Of a stretch of DNA of 64,000 nucleotides, positions 35,513 through 45,102 are shown piece by piece. The stretch lies in assembly GCF_030651495.1 (NCBI RefSeq), contig NZ_JAUSFI010000102.1, positions 1-64,000 of the forward strand. The letters are read 5' to 3'. The DNA comes from Undibacterium sp. GTDB taxonomy: Bacteria > Pseudomonadota > Gammaproteobacteria > Burkholderiales > Burkholderiaceae_D. The position numbers and the translations under genes were made by a program. Under the pieces are notes generated by a model. That model was not told the origin of the DNA, made no database searches, and was given only the letters and a program-made list of their open reading frames with translations. Every line of letters starts with the position of its first letter. Within the stretch, counting starts at the first letter, position 1.

Positions 35513-35582
35513 GTTTTTAAGCAACGCATTCTGCATGAAGAACCGCCATCCAGAATGTCAATTTGGTTTAATTCAATGTCGA

Positions 35583-36854
35583 TCAGTAAAACTTCAAACC
35601 ACTCTTTTCCGCCACGGTATGCATATCTTTATCACCGCGCCCAGAGAGATTGGCAAGAATGATTTTATCTTTCGGCCAGGTCGCCGCCAGCTTGGCCGCA
35701 TAAGCCAGAGCGTGGCTCGACTCCAGCGCAGGGATAATGCCCTCAATGCGGCAGCAATCGTGAAAAGCCTTGAGCGCCTCTTCATCGGTAATGGTGACGT
35801 ATTGAGCCCGTCCGCTATCCTTTAACCAGGCATGCTCAGGGCCAACGCCCGGATAATCCAAACCCGCCGAAATCGAATGCGTCTCGATGACCTGGCCATT
35901 GTCATCCTGCAGCAAATAAGTACGATTGCCATGCAGCACACCAGGCGATCCAGCCGTCAGCGAGGCAGAATGCTTGCCCGATTCCATACCCTCACCTGCC
36001 GCCTCAACACCGATCAATTGCACCTCTTTTTGATCAATATAAGGATAAAAAATCCCCATCGCGTTGGAACCGCCACCAACGCAAGCGACTACCGCATCAG
36101 GCTGGCGCCCGGTCACTTCCGGCATTTGCCATAAGCATTCCTCGCCGATCACCGACTGAAAATCACGCACCATCATCGGATACGGATGCGGACCGGCAAC
36201 AGTACCGATGATATAAAAAGTATTGTCGACATTCGCCACCCAGTCGCGCATAGCCTCGTTCAGCGCGTCTTTCAGCGTTTTGGAGCCGGATTCCACCGGC
36301 ACCACGGTCGCGCCCAGCAACTTCATGCGATAGACATTTTGCGCCTGACGCTTAACGTCTTCCGAGCCCATATACACGACGCATTCCAGCCCAAAACGCG
36401 CACAGATGGTGGCCGTGGCCACGCCATGCTGGCCGGCCCCGGTTTCGGCGATCACGCGTGGCTTGCCCATGCGCTTGGCGAGCAAGGCCTGGCCGATCAC
36501 GTTATTGATCTTGTGGGCCCCTGTGTGATTGAGATCTTCGCGCTTAAAATAAATCTGTGCGCCGCCCATCATTTCCGACCAGCGCTTGGCGTGATAGACC
36601 GGAGACGGCCGGCCGACATAGTGCTTCAATTCGTGACGAAACTCGGCCAAAAATTCAGGGTCATGCTGATATTTAGCATAGGCATCCTTCAGTTCAGTGA
36701 GCGCATGGGTCAGCGTCTCGGAGACAAAGGTGCCACCGTAAGGGCCAAAATGGCCTTTGGCGTCGGGAAAATTATATTGCGCCGCGTGGTAAATCGCTTG
36801 CGGGGCGACAGATTGGCGCTCAAATTGGGCATCGAGCGGAGTGAGTTCTTTCAT
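35583..36854 (-). CDS. trpB: Tryptophan synthase beta chain
   Basis: The 423-residue PLP enzyme carries [19 protein letters not shown] with the Schiff-base Lys, [13 protein letters not shown], and the phosphate loop [15 protein letters not shown]. It condenses indole and serine. ATG 36854 gives the expected start [10 protein letters not shown]; an upstream ATG at 36920 is not needed. Confidence 0.96.
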   Translation of the reverse strand: MKELTPLDAQFERQSVAPQAIYHAAQYNFPDAKGHFGPYGGTFVSETLTHALTELKDAYAKYQHDPEFLAEFRHELKHYVGRPSPVYHAKRWSEMMGGAQIYFKREDLNHTGAHKINNVIGQALLAKRMGKPRVIAETGAGQHGVATATICARFGLECVVYMGSEDVKRQAQNVYRMKLLGATVVPVESGSKTLKDALNEAMRDWVANVDNTFYIIGTVAGPHPYPMMVRDFQSVIGEECLWQMPEVTGRQPDAVVACVGGGSNAMGIFYPYIDQKEVQLIGVEAAGEGMESGKHSASLTAGSPGVLHGNRTYLLQDDNGQVIETHSISAGLDYPGVGPEHAWLKDSGRAQYVTITDEEALKAFHDCCRIEGIIPALESSHALAYAAKLAATWPKDKIILANLSGRGDKDMHTVAEKSGLKFY

Positions 36855-36935
36855 GATATTCCTTATGCTAGTGCTGATAGTGCTATTTTTTGATCGCGCC
36901 ATGTCATGGCATGCAAGCAAAAAACTCAGTCTTGA

Positions 36936-37601
36936 TTAGTCTTGATGATCAGCCAAGCGCACAGCATCAACAAAAGCGTGCAACTTGGCAACATCCTTAA
37001 TTCCCTTGGCAAGCTCGACACCACTGCTGATGTCGACCGCAAAAGGTCGAACGCGCCTGACCGCGTCAGTCGCGTTTTGTACGCTCAAGCCACCACTTAA
37101 AACGACCAGAGGCGCGAGTTCTTTTGGAATGAGAGACCAATCAAAAACCTTTCCACTACCACCAAAACTATCCACAAAGGTATCAAGCAACAAGCCGTTA
37201 AATAAAGGACTGGCTGCACGGTATTCTTTTTCACATTCTAACAAATCTTCAGGCGATGTGTCCGGCTTTACCCGAAAAGCACGGATAAACGGCCGATTCA
37301 CGGCGCTGGCAAGGCGATGGCATTGCTCTGCGGTCTCATCACCATGAAACTGCAACAACTGTAGCGGCACTTGCGCCAGGGTCGCTAGCAATTCGTCTTC
37401 TGTCGCATTGACAAACAAGCCAACTGACACGACAAACGGCGGCAAATTACGTAACAATTGTGCCGCCGCTTCAGGCGTCACATATCTTGGGCTAGGTGGA
37501 TAAAACACAAAACCCAAAGCATCCGCACCGGCAGCGACGACAGCACGCACATCTTCGGGGCGCGTTAAGCCACAGATTTTTATTTTAGTTCGCATAGTCA
37601 T
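36936..37601 (-). CDS. trpF: Phosphoribosylanthranilate isomerase
   Basis: The 221-residue TIM-barrel enzyme has KICGLTRPEDVRA with the catalytic Cys, FYPPSPRYV and VLSGGLSVQNA. It acts in tryptophan synthesis upstream of trpB. Alternative ATGs at 37601 and 37595. truA, often upstream of trpF in Burkholderiales, is not here. The 225 bases upstream (37602-37826) hold nothing recognisable. Confidence 0.94.
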   Translation of the reverse strand: MTMRTKIKICGLTRPEDVRAVVAAGADALGFVFYPPSPRYVTPEAAAQLLRNLPPFVVSVGLFVNATEDELLATLAQVPLQLLQFHGDETAEQCHRLASAVNRPFIRAFRVKPDTSPEDLLECEKEYRAASPLFNGLLLDTFVDSFGGSGKVFDWSLIPKELAPLVVLSGGLSVQNATDAVRRVRPFAVDISSGVELAKGIKDVAKLHAFVDAVRLADHQD

Positions 37602-37826
37602 GAGACCTTTCCCGAAAAGAACATTCCGGCTATTTTTTAGAGTACGGAATCATAACTGATACCACTAAAAATAATCGAAAGAAACGAGCATCCATGAAAC
37701 CATAAAAACAAAAGCATTCAAAACACCGCCGAAACCCGCTTCAGCATCGGCAACGATAGGTGCGAAGAAATCAGTATAGCCCATGCCTTCAGATCCATTA
37801 ATCTGATCAGATCGAGTTAATTTGCG

Positions 37827-38774
37827 TTATTTGCCACCCAAAATATGAGGCGCTGTACCGCCTTGTGATTTGATCACTTGCATCGCACTGGCAATCATGC
37901 CGCTCATATCGCCCAGATTAGCGGGGACGATAATCGAATTATTTGTCTTGGCAAGATTGCCAAACGCCGCCACATATTGCTCTGCCACTTTCAGATTAAC
38001 CGCATCGCTACCACCAGGCTCCCGAATCGCACTGGCAGTTTTACGTATCGCTTCGGCGCTGGCGGTGGCGATCGCCAGAATCGCGGCGGCCTGACCTTGT
38101 GCACGATTAATCGATGCCTGCATTTCACCTTCTGATTTAGCGATCGAGGCGGCACGTTCGCCGGTCGCAATATTAATTTGTTCTTGCTTGCGGCCTTCGG
38201 AGGCGGCGATCAAGGCACGTTTTTCACGCTCGGCGGTGATCTGCGCTTGCATCGCATGGAGAATTTCTTTTGGCGGAGTCAAATCCTTGATCTCGTAGCG
38301 CAAGACTTTGACGCCCCAATTGGCCGCGGATTCATCAATGGCATTCACGATCGTGGTGTTGATATGATCGCGCTCTTCAAAAGTTTTATCGAGTTCCATC
38401 TTCCCGATCACCGAACGCAAGGTGGTTTGCGCCAATTGGGTAATTGCGGCGATGTAGTTTGAAGATCCATATGACGCACGCATCGGATCAGTCACCTGAA
38501 AATACAAAATACCATCGACTTGCAATTGCGTATTGTCGCGAGTAATACACACTTGCGGCGGCACATCCAAAGGAATTTCTTTCAATATATGCTTGTAGGC
38601 AACCCGATCAATAAACGGGATAACGATGTTAAGACCAGGCCCCAGAGTGGCGTGATACTTACCTAGGCGCTCAACGACCCAAGCGTGCTGTTGCGGCACG
38701 ACATTCACGGTTTTAACGACAAAGACAATCGCCAAAATAAACAGGATGAACGCAACGCTGCCAAAATTTTCCAT
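37827..38774 (-). CDS. SPFH/band-7 membrane protein, QmcA/stomatin-like
   Basis: The 315-residue protein has one N-terminal membrane segment (VAFILFILAIVFVVKTV), a band-7 domain beginning VNVVPQQHAWVVERLGKYHATL, and a helical Ala/Glu-rich C-terminus (EREKRALIAASEGRKQEQ). Such proteins form large membrane oligomers. An NfeD gene lies just upstream in the same transcript, the usual partner. Confidence 0.9.
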   Translation of the reverse strand: MENFGSVAFILFILAIVFVVKTVNVVPQQHAWVVERLGKYHATLGPGLNIVIPFIDRVAYKHILKEIPLDVPPQVCITRDNTQLQVDGILYFQVTDPMRASYGSSNYIAAITQLAQTTLRSVIGKMELDKTFEERDHINTTIVNAIDESAANWGVKVLRYEIKDLTPPKEILHAMQAQITAEREKRALIAASEGRKQEQINIATGERAASIAKSEGEMQASINRAQGQAAAILAIATASAEAIRKTASAIREPGGSDAVNLKVAEQYVAAFGNLAKTNNSIIVPANLGDMSGMIASAMQVIKSQGGTAPHILGGK

Positions 38775-38822
38775 AATATTTCCTTGTGATTTTTACGTTT
38801 AATTGTGTGGGAACTTACCGAA

Positions 38823-39257
38823 CTAAGATGGGCGAACCATCAGACGACTACCTTGAATTTCTTCAATGATATACACACCGGCATAGCCGGCCGAATGCTG
38901 CAACTCGACATCCCACATCGCACCGCGATACATGGCACGGGCAGTGAATTTACCATTACCCTGATCCTGCCATTGCTGCACCGTGATACGTTGACCGATA
39001 TCCATGTTGACGTTAGGATCGCGACTAGCGTCTTTCGCTTCACGCCAACCATATTTACTCTTGTGCAGTGCTAATGTAGCGAGCGCACCGACGATCGCGG
39101 CAGCGATCATCTGCAACTCGGTACCCAGCCCCCCAATAGCGGCGAAGGCACCAGCGAGTAAACCTATCGAAATCATCAATAAATAAAAAGTCCCGGTAAA
39201 TAGTTCAATGATCACAACAACACCCGCGACTACCAGCCAACTCATCCATGCGTCCAT
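38823..39257 (-). CDS. NfeD family membrane protein
   Basis: The 144-residue protein has two or three N-terminal membrane segments (SWLVVAGVVVIIELFTG..., GLLAGAFAAIGG, LQMIAAAIVGALAT). A C-terminal OB-fold-like NfeD domain follows (IGQRITVQQW ... RGAMWDVELQ). It is paired with the SPFH gene, 48 bases apart. Confidence 0.88.
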   Translation of the reverse strand: MDAWMSWLVVAGVVVIIELFTGTFYLLMISIGLLAGAFAAIGGLGTELQMIAAAIVGALATLALHKSKYGWREAKDASRDPNVNMDIGQRITVQQWQDQGNGKFTARAMYRGAMWDVELQHSAGYAGVYIIEEIQGSRLMVRPS

Positions 39258-39333
39258 ATTATTTATTCTCCGGTTGATGATGCATCTTCATGCTGGTTTA
39301 CATAGATCAATTATTCATCGGACATTTACCAAC

Positions 39334-39370
39334 AAAAAAACCCTCATCACCGCTAGGTAACGAGGGTTTT
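39334..39370. terminator. Hairpin with A- and T-tracts upstream of nfeD
   Basis: CCCTC (39341-39345) pairs with GAGGG (39362-39366), flanked by seven A and four T. It can act as a terminator on the minus strand between ppsA and nfeD. The 302-base gap 39258-39559 holds this and the ppsA terminator only. Confidence 0.6.
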
Positions 39371-39485
39371 CTCATAAATTCTTTAGAAGTTTTGATTTTT
39401 TTCTTATTTCTGTTTTAACATTCTCAGTCTAACCCAAATAAAGAAAAAATCAACTCACAAACAATATTATCCGGCTACGCAGGGA

Positions 39486-39524
39486 TAAAAAAACGCGAGC
39501 CATGATATATAACCATGCTCGCGT
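39486..39524 (-). terminator. Terminator of ppsA
   Basis: ACGCGAGCCATG and CATGCTCGCGT pair with one bulged base, and on the minus strand the stem is followed by a T-run. It lies 36 bases after the ppsA stop. Confidence 0.8.
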
Positions 39525-39559
39525 TTCTTATGCCTTACGACAAAACTGACGACTAAAGA

Positions 39560-41977
39560 TTACTTAGCGACTGCGGCCAGTTTTTTCCAGGTATCGATCA
39601 CTGAATCGGGATTCAATGAAATCGATTCTATCCCTTCGTTCATCAACCATTCGGCAAAATCCGGATGATCTGATGGGCCCTGACCACAAATGCCGACGTA
39701 TTTGCCGAGCTTGCGGCAAGCCGCAATGGCTTGTGACAGCAAAGCGCGTACCGCTGGATCGCGCTCATCAAAATCCGCTGCCAATAATGGCATGCCTGAG
39801 TCACGATCCAAGCCCAAAGTGAGTTGAGTCAAATCATTCGAACCGATAGAGAAACCATCAAAATACTGCAAGAACTGCTCTGCCAAAATCGCATTTGAAG
39901 GCACTTCACACATCATGATCAGACGCAAGCCGTTTTCGCCACGCTTAAGACCATTTTTCCCCAGCAAATCAACGACTTTTTCAGCTTGTCCCAGAGTACG
40001 GACAAAAGGAATCATGATTTCAACATTCGTCAGACCCATGTCGTTACGCACCCGCTTCATGGCCAGACATTCCATCTCGAAGGATTCGGCGAAATCGGCT
40101 GCCAGATAACGCGCAGCACCACGGAAGCCGAGCATCGGATTCTCTTCATCCGGTTCGTAGCGTGAGCCACCGATCAGTTTTTTGTACTCATTGGATTTAA
40201 AGTCAGATAAACGAACGATGACTTTTTTCGGCCAGAAAGCGGCGGCAATCGTGGCGATACCTTCGGCCAATTTATCCACATAAAACGCTTTAGGTGAGGC
40301 ATGACCGCGAGCCACGGACTCCACCGCTTTTTTCAAGTCTGGATCAATGTTCGGGTATTCCAAAATGGCTTTTGGATGCACACCGATATTGTTATTGATG
40401 ATAAATTCCAGGCGCGCCAGGCCAACACCTTCATTTGGCACCGACTGGAAGTCAAATGCCAGCTGCGGATTACCCACATTGAGCATGATCTTCAATGGCA
40501 ATTTAGGTAATTCGCCGCGCATCTCTTCGGTCACTTCGGTTTCCAGCAAACCGTCGTAAATTTTGCCTTCATCGCCTTCGGCACAAGATACCGTGACTAA
40601 CATGCCATCTTTCAGCGTATCAGTTGCATCACCGCAACCGACAACGGCAGGTACACCCAATTCACGTGCAATGATCGCCGCATGGCAAGTACGACCGCCA
40701 CGGTTAGTGACAATCGCGGCAGCGCGCTTCATGACCGGTTCCCAGTTTGGATCAGTCATATCAGCCACCAGCACGTCGCCTGGCTGTACGCGTTCCATTT
40801 CAGAAGGGTCATGAATCACGCGAACCCGGCCTGCGCCGATTTTCTGGCCAATCGCACGGCCCGAGGCCAATACGGTACCGGTGCCTTTGAGGCGGAAGCG
40901 TTGTTGCGCATCGGTGGATTTTTGCTGCGACTTAACGGTTTCCGGACGCGCCTGTAAAATATACAGCTTGCCGTCACGGCCATCTTTACCCCATTCGATA
41001 TCCATAGGGCGGCCATAATGCTTCTCGATGATAACGGCATATTTTGCCAGCTCAACCACTTCAGTATCGTTCAGCGAATAGCGATTGCGCATTTCGATAG
41101 GCACGTCGACGGTTTTCACTGAGCGGCCAGCCTTGGCTTCGCCGGTAAATTCCATCTTGATCAGTTTAGAACCGATATTGCGACGGATGACGGGCAACTT
41201 GCCCAATTCCAGCATCGGTTTATGGACGTAAAACTCATCCGGATTGACTGCGCCCTGCACCACGGTTTCACCCAGGCCATAGCTGGAAGTGATAAACACC
41301 ACATCCTTAAAGCCGGATTCAGTATCAATCGTAAACATCACGCCGGCAGCGCCAAGATCGGAGCGCACCATGCGCTGCACGCCAGCCGACAAGGCCACTT
41401 CAGCATGCGTAAAACCTTTGTGCACACGATACGAAATGGCGCGATCGTTGTACAGCGAGGCAAAAACATGCTTCATGGCTTCGAGTACGTTGTCGATGCC
41501 GACCACGTTCAGGAAAGTCTCTTGCTGGCCAGCGAAAGAGGCGTCCGGCAAATCTTCGGCGGTGGCCGAAGAGCGCACCGCAAACGACATTTCTGCAGTC
41601 GAATCGGCCACCAATTTATTGTAAAACTCTTCAATTTCTTTTTGCAGACGCGGCTGAAACGGTGTTTCGATGATCCATTGACGGATCTCGGCACCGGCTT
41701 TCGCCAATTCCCTGACGTCTTCGATATCCAAGGTAACAAGGCGATCGGCAATACGTTGCGCTAACGGAGCGCCGCCGTTTTGGCTATGTGACAAAAAGTC
41801 GCGGAAAGCCTGTGCAGTAGTCGCAAAGCCACCCGGAACCCGCACGCCAGCTGTTGCCAGCTGACTAATCATTTCGCCTAATGAGGCATTTTTTCCGCCG
41901 ACGGATTCAACATCCGTCATGCGTAAATGCTCAAACAAAGCAACATAAGTTGCCTCGGTATTTGCTGCGTTGGACAT
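39560..41977 (-). CDS. ppsA: Phosphoenolpyruvate synthase (pyruvate, water dikinase)
   Basis: The 805-residue enzyme makes PEP from pyruvate and ATP. Visible are the ATP-grasp start [11 protein letters not shown], the swivel domain with [15 protein letters not shown] (phosphohistidine His), and the C-terminal TIM barrel with [17 protein letters not shown] and [11 protein letters not shown] (catalytic Cys). ATG 41977 has a GAGG site. It is divergent from its regulator ppsR across 230 bases. Confidence 0.95.
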   Translation of the reverse strand: MSNAANTEATYVALFEHLRMTDVESVGGKNASLGEMISQLATAGVRVPGGFATTAQAFRDFLSHSQNGGAPLAQRIADRLVTLDIEDVRELAKAGAEIRQWIIETPFQPRLQKEIEEFYNKLVADSTAEMSFAVRSSATAEDLPDASFAGQQETFLNVVGIDNVLEAMKHVFASLYNDRAISYRVHKGFTHAEVALSAGVQRMVRSDLGAAGVMFTIDTESGFKDVVFITSSYGLGETVVQGAVNPDEFYVHKPMLELGKLPVIRRNIGSKLIKMEFTGEAKAGRSVKTVDVPIEMRNRYSLNDTEVVELAKYAVIIEKHYGRPMDIEWGKDGRDGKLYILQARPETVKSQQKSTDAQQRFRLKGTGTVLASGRAIGQKIGAGRVRVIHDPSEMERVQPGDVLVADMTDPNWEPVMKRAAAIVTNRGGRTCHAAIIARELGVPAVVGCGDATDTLKDGMLVTVSCAEGDEGKIYDGLLETEVTEEMRGELPKLPLKIMLNVGNPQLAFDFQSVPNEGVGLARLEFIINNNIGVHPKAILEYPNIDPDLKKAVESVARGHASPKAFYVDKLAEGIATIAAAFWPKKVIVRLSDFKSNEYKKLIGGSRYEPDEENPMLGFRGAARYLAADFAESFEMECLAMKRVRNDMGLTNVEIMIPFVRTLGQAEKVVDLLGKNGLKRGENGLRLIMMCEVPSNAILAEQFLQYFDGFSIGSNDLTQLTLGLDRDSGMPLLAADFDERDPAVRALLSQAIAACRKLGKYVGICGQGPSDHPDFAEWLMNEGIESISLNPDSVIDTWKKLAAVAK

Positions 41978-42207
41978 AACAACCTCTTTTGATGGTAAGA
42001 AATCTTTGCGCATTCAACTACTCGTGCTTCGTCTCTAGCGTTTTTTTTGTTATTCTTGCTGCCATAGACAAATATGATGCCGTTGCGTCATTTTACCTTG
42101 TGTACTGCAAAATTTATCTACCCGGCACTAGAATTTGCCGTCTTTTTTATTCTGATGAAAGATTAAATTCTTTCATCCAACCGACCGCTACCTCATTCAA
42201 ATTCACC

Positions 42208-43056
42208 ATGTCTGACACAAAACCCCCAGCACTTCCCCCTGCCAATCGTACCGTTTTCTTTGTTTCTGATGGCACCGGCATCACTGCCGAGGCATTCGGC
42301 CATTCAGTGTTAACGCAATTTGACTTAAAATTTAAACAAATTCGCCTGCCTTTCATCGATACGATAGACAAAGCCTATGATGCCGTGCGCAAGATTAACG
42401 AGGCAATGGCAGTCGATGGCAAGCGTCCCATTGTTTTTTCAACACTGGTTCAGACTGACCTGGCGAACGTCGTATTCAAATCCAAGGGTATGCACATGGA
42501 TTTAATCCAGACCTTTGTCGCACCGATGGAGCAAGAATTAGGCATCAAATCTACCCATACCATCGGTCGCAGCCACAATATTGCCGATAGTGAAGAATAT
42601 AAAAATCGCATCGAAGCGATCAATTTCTCATTGGCGCACGATGACGGCCAATCGAATAAAAATCTCTCCACCGCCGACGTCATCCTGGTTGGCGTATCAC
42701 GTTCAGGAAAAACCCCCACCAGTCTGTATTTGGCGATGCAATATGGCATCAAGGCGGCCAACTATCCGCTGATTCCGGACGATTTTGAACGCGGCAGACT
42801 ACCTTCTGCCCTCCCCGAATTTAAAGCGAAAATCTTTGGCTTGAGTATTGCACCAGAACGCTTGTCAGAAATACGCAATGAGCGTCGCCCCGGCAGTAAA
42901 TATGCCGCGATAGAAAATTGCCGTTACGAAGTCAATGAGGCAGAAGCGATGATGAAACGCGAAGGTATCCGCTGGTTATCGTCGACCACCAAGTCGATTG
43001 AAGAAATTGCCACCACGGTACTGCAAGAGATCAAATCCGATGTGAAAATCTATTAA
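42208..43056 (+). CDS. ppsR: PEP synthase regulatory protein (bifunctional kinase/phosphorylase)
   Basis: The 282-residue DUF299 protein has [20 protein letters not shown] and the P-loop-like [16 protein letters not shown]. It controls PpsA by ADP-dependent phosphorylation of a Thr next to the active His, and by Pi-dependent dephosphorylation. ATG 42208 is chosen as the start because it opens the conserved region. The frame upstream lacks similarity to the family. Confidence 0.93.
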   Translation: MSDTKPPALPPANRTVFFVSDGTGITAEAFGHSVLTQFDLKFKQIRLPFIDTIDKAYDAVRKINEAMAVDGKRPIVFSTLVQTDLANVVFKSKGMHMDLIQTFVAPMEQELGIKSTHTIGRSHNIADSEEYKNRIEAINFSLAHDDGQSNKNLSTADVILVGVSRSGKTPTSLYLAMQYGIKAANYPLIPDDFERGRLPSALPEFKAKIFGLSIAPERLSEIRNERRPGSKYAAIENCRYEVNEAEAMMKREGIRWLSSTTKSIEEIATTVLQEIKSDVKIY

Positions 43057-43064
43057 ATCCGTGA

Positions 43065-43094
43065 ATCGAATTACATCGAATTAAATCGAATTAG
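43065..43094. repeat. Three tandem copies of ATCGAATTAN
   Basis: Three directly adjacent 10-base units ATCGAATTA plus C, A or G lie just after the ppsR stop. This is a short slippage-type repeat with no evident function. Confidence 0.7.
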
Positions 43095-43108
43095 ACCTGA
43101 GTTTTAAA

Positions 43109-43198
43109 ATACTCCCCCTGGGTATTTTAAAACTACGCCCCTTAGCGCAATGAATACGTGCGCTATCAAATAGCTTATCCCTATTTTATGGGGAGTAT
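43109..43198. repeat. Nested palindromic (MITE-like) repeat, copy B
   Basis: The 90-bp element has ends ATACTCCCC (43109-43117) and GGGGAGTAT (43190-43198). The inner inverted repeat TAGCGCA ... TGCGCTA is separated by nine bases. It sits between the convergent ppsR and methyltransferase genes and ends six bases before the methyltransferase stop. Same family as copies A and C. Confidence 0.78.
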
Positions 43199-43204
43199 AT
43201 TGGA

Positions 43205-43987
43205 TTAACTACTTTGCCTGCGCTGCTCAAAAAAGCAAATCGCTGCGCTCGCTGCCACATTCAGCGATTCTATTTCTGGGCGCTGGGGTATCGTCACGGT
43301 GTGGCTTGCCAGTGCCATTAGCTCCTCGGCCACGCCCTGCCCTTCATGGCCGAACAGCCACACTACCGGCTGATTCAAGTCCACCTGATAAATCGTTTGC
43401 TCGGCATGAGAACTGGTGGCCAGTATCGGAATAGTCGCGCCCTCCAGAAGATTGTGAAGATTCACATTTTCAAAAATATTCAGCAAAAAATGCGCCCCCA
43501 TGCCAGCGCGCATGACTTTCGGCGACCAGGCGAATGCGGTGCCGATACTGCAAAAGACATTGTTGATCCCCGCCGCGGCAGCGCTACGCAGGATTGATCC
43601 CAAATTACCCGGGTCCTGCAAATTATCCAGCACCACCGAAGATTGCTGCAGGATGGCCGGAAACTCAGGCGTCGGGGTAGCAATGACAAACATCAAGCCG
43701 ACGCCATGCTCGACCTGACTCAGTGCATGATACAAGCCATCGGGCAAGCAAATGGTTTGCGTAGCAGACGCCAGGCAACGCGCGACAACCGGTTCTACCT
43801 CATGATGGGTACGGCTCGATTCGGCGACGATACACAATTGCGGCGCACCCAAATGCTGCCAGTACGCTTCACATAAATGCACCCCATCGAGCAAGGTGCG
43901 GCCAGACTTGCGACGCACTTGCGAGCTGGTTGCCAGATTTTTAAGTTCTTTATACAGCGGATTATCGCGGGAGGTAATCGACTTCAT
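43205..43987 (-). CDS. SpoU/TrmH-family RNA methyltransferase
   Basis: The 260-residue protein has the N-terminal substrate-binding part ([17 protein letters not shown] ... [10 protein letters not shown]). The SPOUT knot motifs are [29 protein letters not shown] and [18 protein letters not shown]. It methylates a 2'-hydroxyl in rRNA or tRNA; the exact site is not decidable here. Its start overlaps the rnhB stop by four bases. Confidence 0.9.
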   Translation of the reverse strand: MKSITSRDNPLYKELKNLATSSQVRRKSGRTLLDGVHLCEAYWQHLGAPQLCIVAESSRTHHEVEPVVARCLASATQTICLPDGLYHALSQVEHGVGLMFVIATPTPEFPAILQQSSVVLDNLQDPGNLGSILRSAAAAGINNVFCSIGTAFAWSPKVMRAGMGAHFLLNIFENVNLHNLLEGATIPILATSSHAEQTIYQVDLNQPVVWLFGHEGQGVAEELMALASHTVTIPQRPEIESLNVAASAAICFFEQRRQSS

Positions 43988-44592
43988 GATATCAACAAAG
44001 CCTTCACGGGAGCATAGGATTTTCTATGGATCGCAGAGACGCCATGCTCGCGCAAACGCGCCAGGTGCAGCGCGGTAGGATAGCCTTTGTGCTGATCCAG
44101 TCCGTATTGCGGATATTCCAAATGTAGCTTGGCAAGCCGATGGTCACGCGCCGTTTTCGCCAGAATCGAAGCGGCAGAAATTGCAGCTACCTTATCGTCC
44201 CCCTTAACGATCGCTTCTGAGCGCACTGCCATGACCGGGCAACGATTGCCATCGATCAAGGCCAGCGTCGGCGTAATCGACAATGCCTCAACGGCACGGC
44301 GCATCGCCAGCATGGTCGCTTGCAGGATATTGAGTTCATCGATCTCTTGCTCAGAACATTCGGCCACGGCCCACGCCAGGGCGTATTGCTTAATCTCGAT
44401 CGCGAGTTGATCGCGCTTTGCTTCCGACAGCTTTTTCGAATCGCGCAAGCCGACTATAGGATGTGCGGGATCGAGTATCACCGCTGCCGCCATCACGGGC
44501 CCAGCCAAGGGACCGCGGCCCGCCTCATCGACGCCACAAATCAATTCACCCGCATAATCAGAGAGGGAAAACGTGGATACAATTTTACTCAT
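43984..44592 (-). CDS. rnhB: Ribonuclease HII
   Basis: The 202-residue enzyme has [20 protein letters not shown] with the catalytic Asp-Glu, [12 protein letters not shown] and IDGNRCP. It removes RNA from RNA-DNA hybrids. It is coupled to the methyltransferase gene downstream and overlaps the glutaredoxin-like gene stop upstream by eight bases. Confidence 0.94.
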   Translation of the reverse strand: MSKIVSTFSLSDYAGELICGVDEAGRGPLAGPVMAAAVILDPAHPIVGLRDSKKLSEAKRDQLAIEIKQYALAWAVAECSEQEIDELNILQATMLAMRRAVEALSITPTLALIDGNRCPVMAVRSEAIVKGDDKVAAISAASILAKTARDHRLAKLHLEYPQYGLDQHKGYPTALHLARLREHGVSAIHRKSYAPVKALLIS

Positions 44593-44836
44593 GAAGAAAT
44601 GCTTTCAGTTTGACGACATCTAAAAAATAATGACAAATTTGTTGCTCCTGCCCAGATGGCTTTCGCCCTACCAGTACCGGTACCAACTCATCATACAAGG
44701 CAAGTAAAGCTTCATCGGCATCCACATCAATGACCGCTACAGCAAAAGCACCCTCCTGTAGATGGGTTTGCAATTGCGCCAGCATGTCATCACACAAATG
44801 GCAATAGCTGCGCGAATAAAGGGTGAACTGTATCAT
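44585..44836 (-). CDS. Glutaredoxin-like protein
   Basis: The 83-residue protein begins [19 protein letters not shown], with a CxxC motif in a thioredoxin fold of the DUF836 type. VPVLVGRK has the cis-Pro. In many Burkholderiales this gene follows mucD and precedes lepA. Here it follows mucD but leads into rnhB. ATG 44836 is used. Confidence 0.85.
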   Translation of the reverse strand: MIQFTLYSRSYCHLCDDMLAQLQTHLQEGAFAVAVIDVDADEALLALYDELVPVLVGRKPSGQEQQICHYFLDVVKLKAFLHE

Positions 44837-44869
44837 CGGACAAGAACCTAGTTTGGGGCTACGGGGCAT

Positions 44870-44950
44870 ATACTCCCCCTATTTACTCAATAAAACCTAC
44901 CATATGCGCACAGCGGTATTGCGTCAATAAAATATACTAGGGTGGAGTAT
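44870..44950. repeat. Nested palindromic (MITE-like) repeat, copy C
   Basis: The 81-bp element starts ATACTCCCC (44870-44878) and ends GGTGGAGTAT (44941-44950), with an inner ATGCGCA ... TGCGTCA pair. It lies 34 bases upstream of the glutaredoxin-like gene start. It is slightly degenerate compared with copies A and B. Confidence 0.7.
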
Positions 44951-45044
44951 ATTTTAATGTGAATATAATCAAGCATTTTTACAGCTGATCGCGGAATACG
45001 CTGCGGCGCGCTATTATAAATCGACCGTATGCCAGCCTGACAAT

Positions 45045-45080
45045 AAAAAAAGCTGCCCGCATCCATCGCGGGCAGCTTTT
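45045..45080. terminator. Terminator of mucD
   Basis: AAAAAAAGCTGCCCGC and GCGGGCAGCTTTT form a 10-bp GC-rich stem with a short loop. A- and T-runs flank it on both strands. It lies 22 bases after the mucD stop. Confidence 0.88.
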
Positions 45081-45102
45081 ATACCAGACTACTGATGACG
45101 AT

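Noticed and set aside
36186..36893. 235-codon plus-strand frame opposite trpB
   Set aside because: Antisense shadow of a well-conserved gene; His/Arg-rich composition typical of reverse-frame translation.
43065..43094. Three 10-base direct repeats as a CRISPR or iteron array
   Set aside because: Only three short units without spacers; simple tandem repeat.
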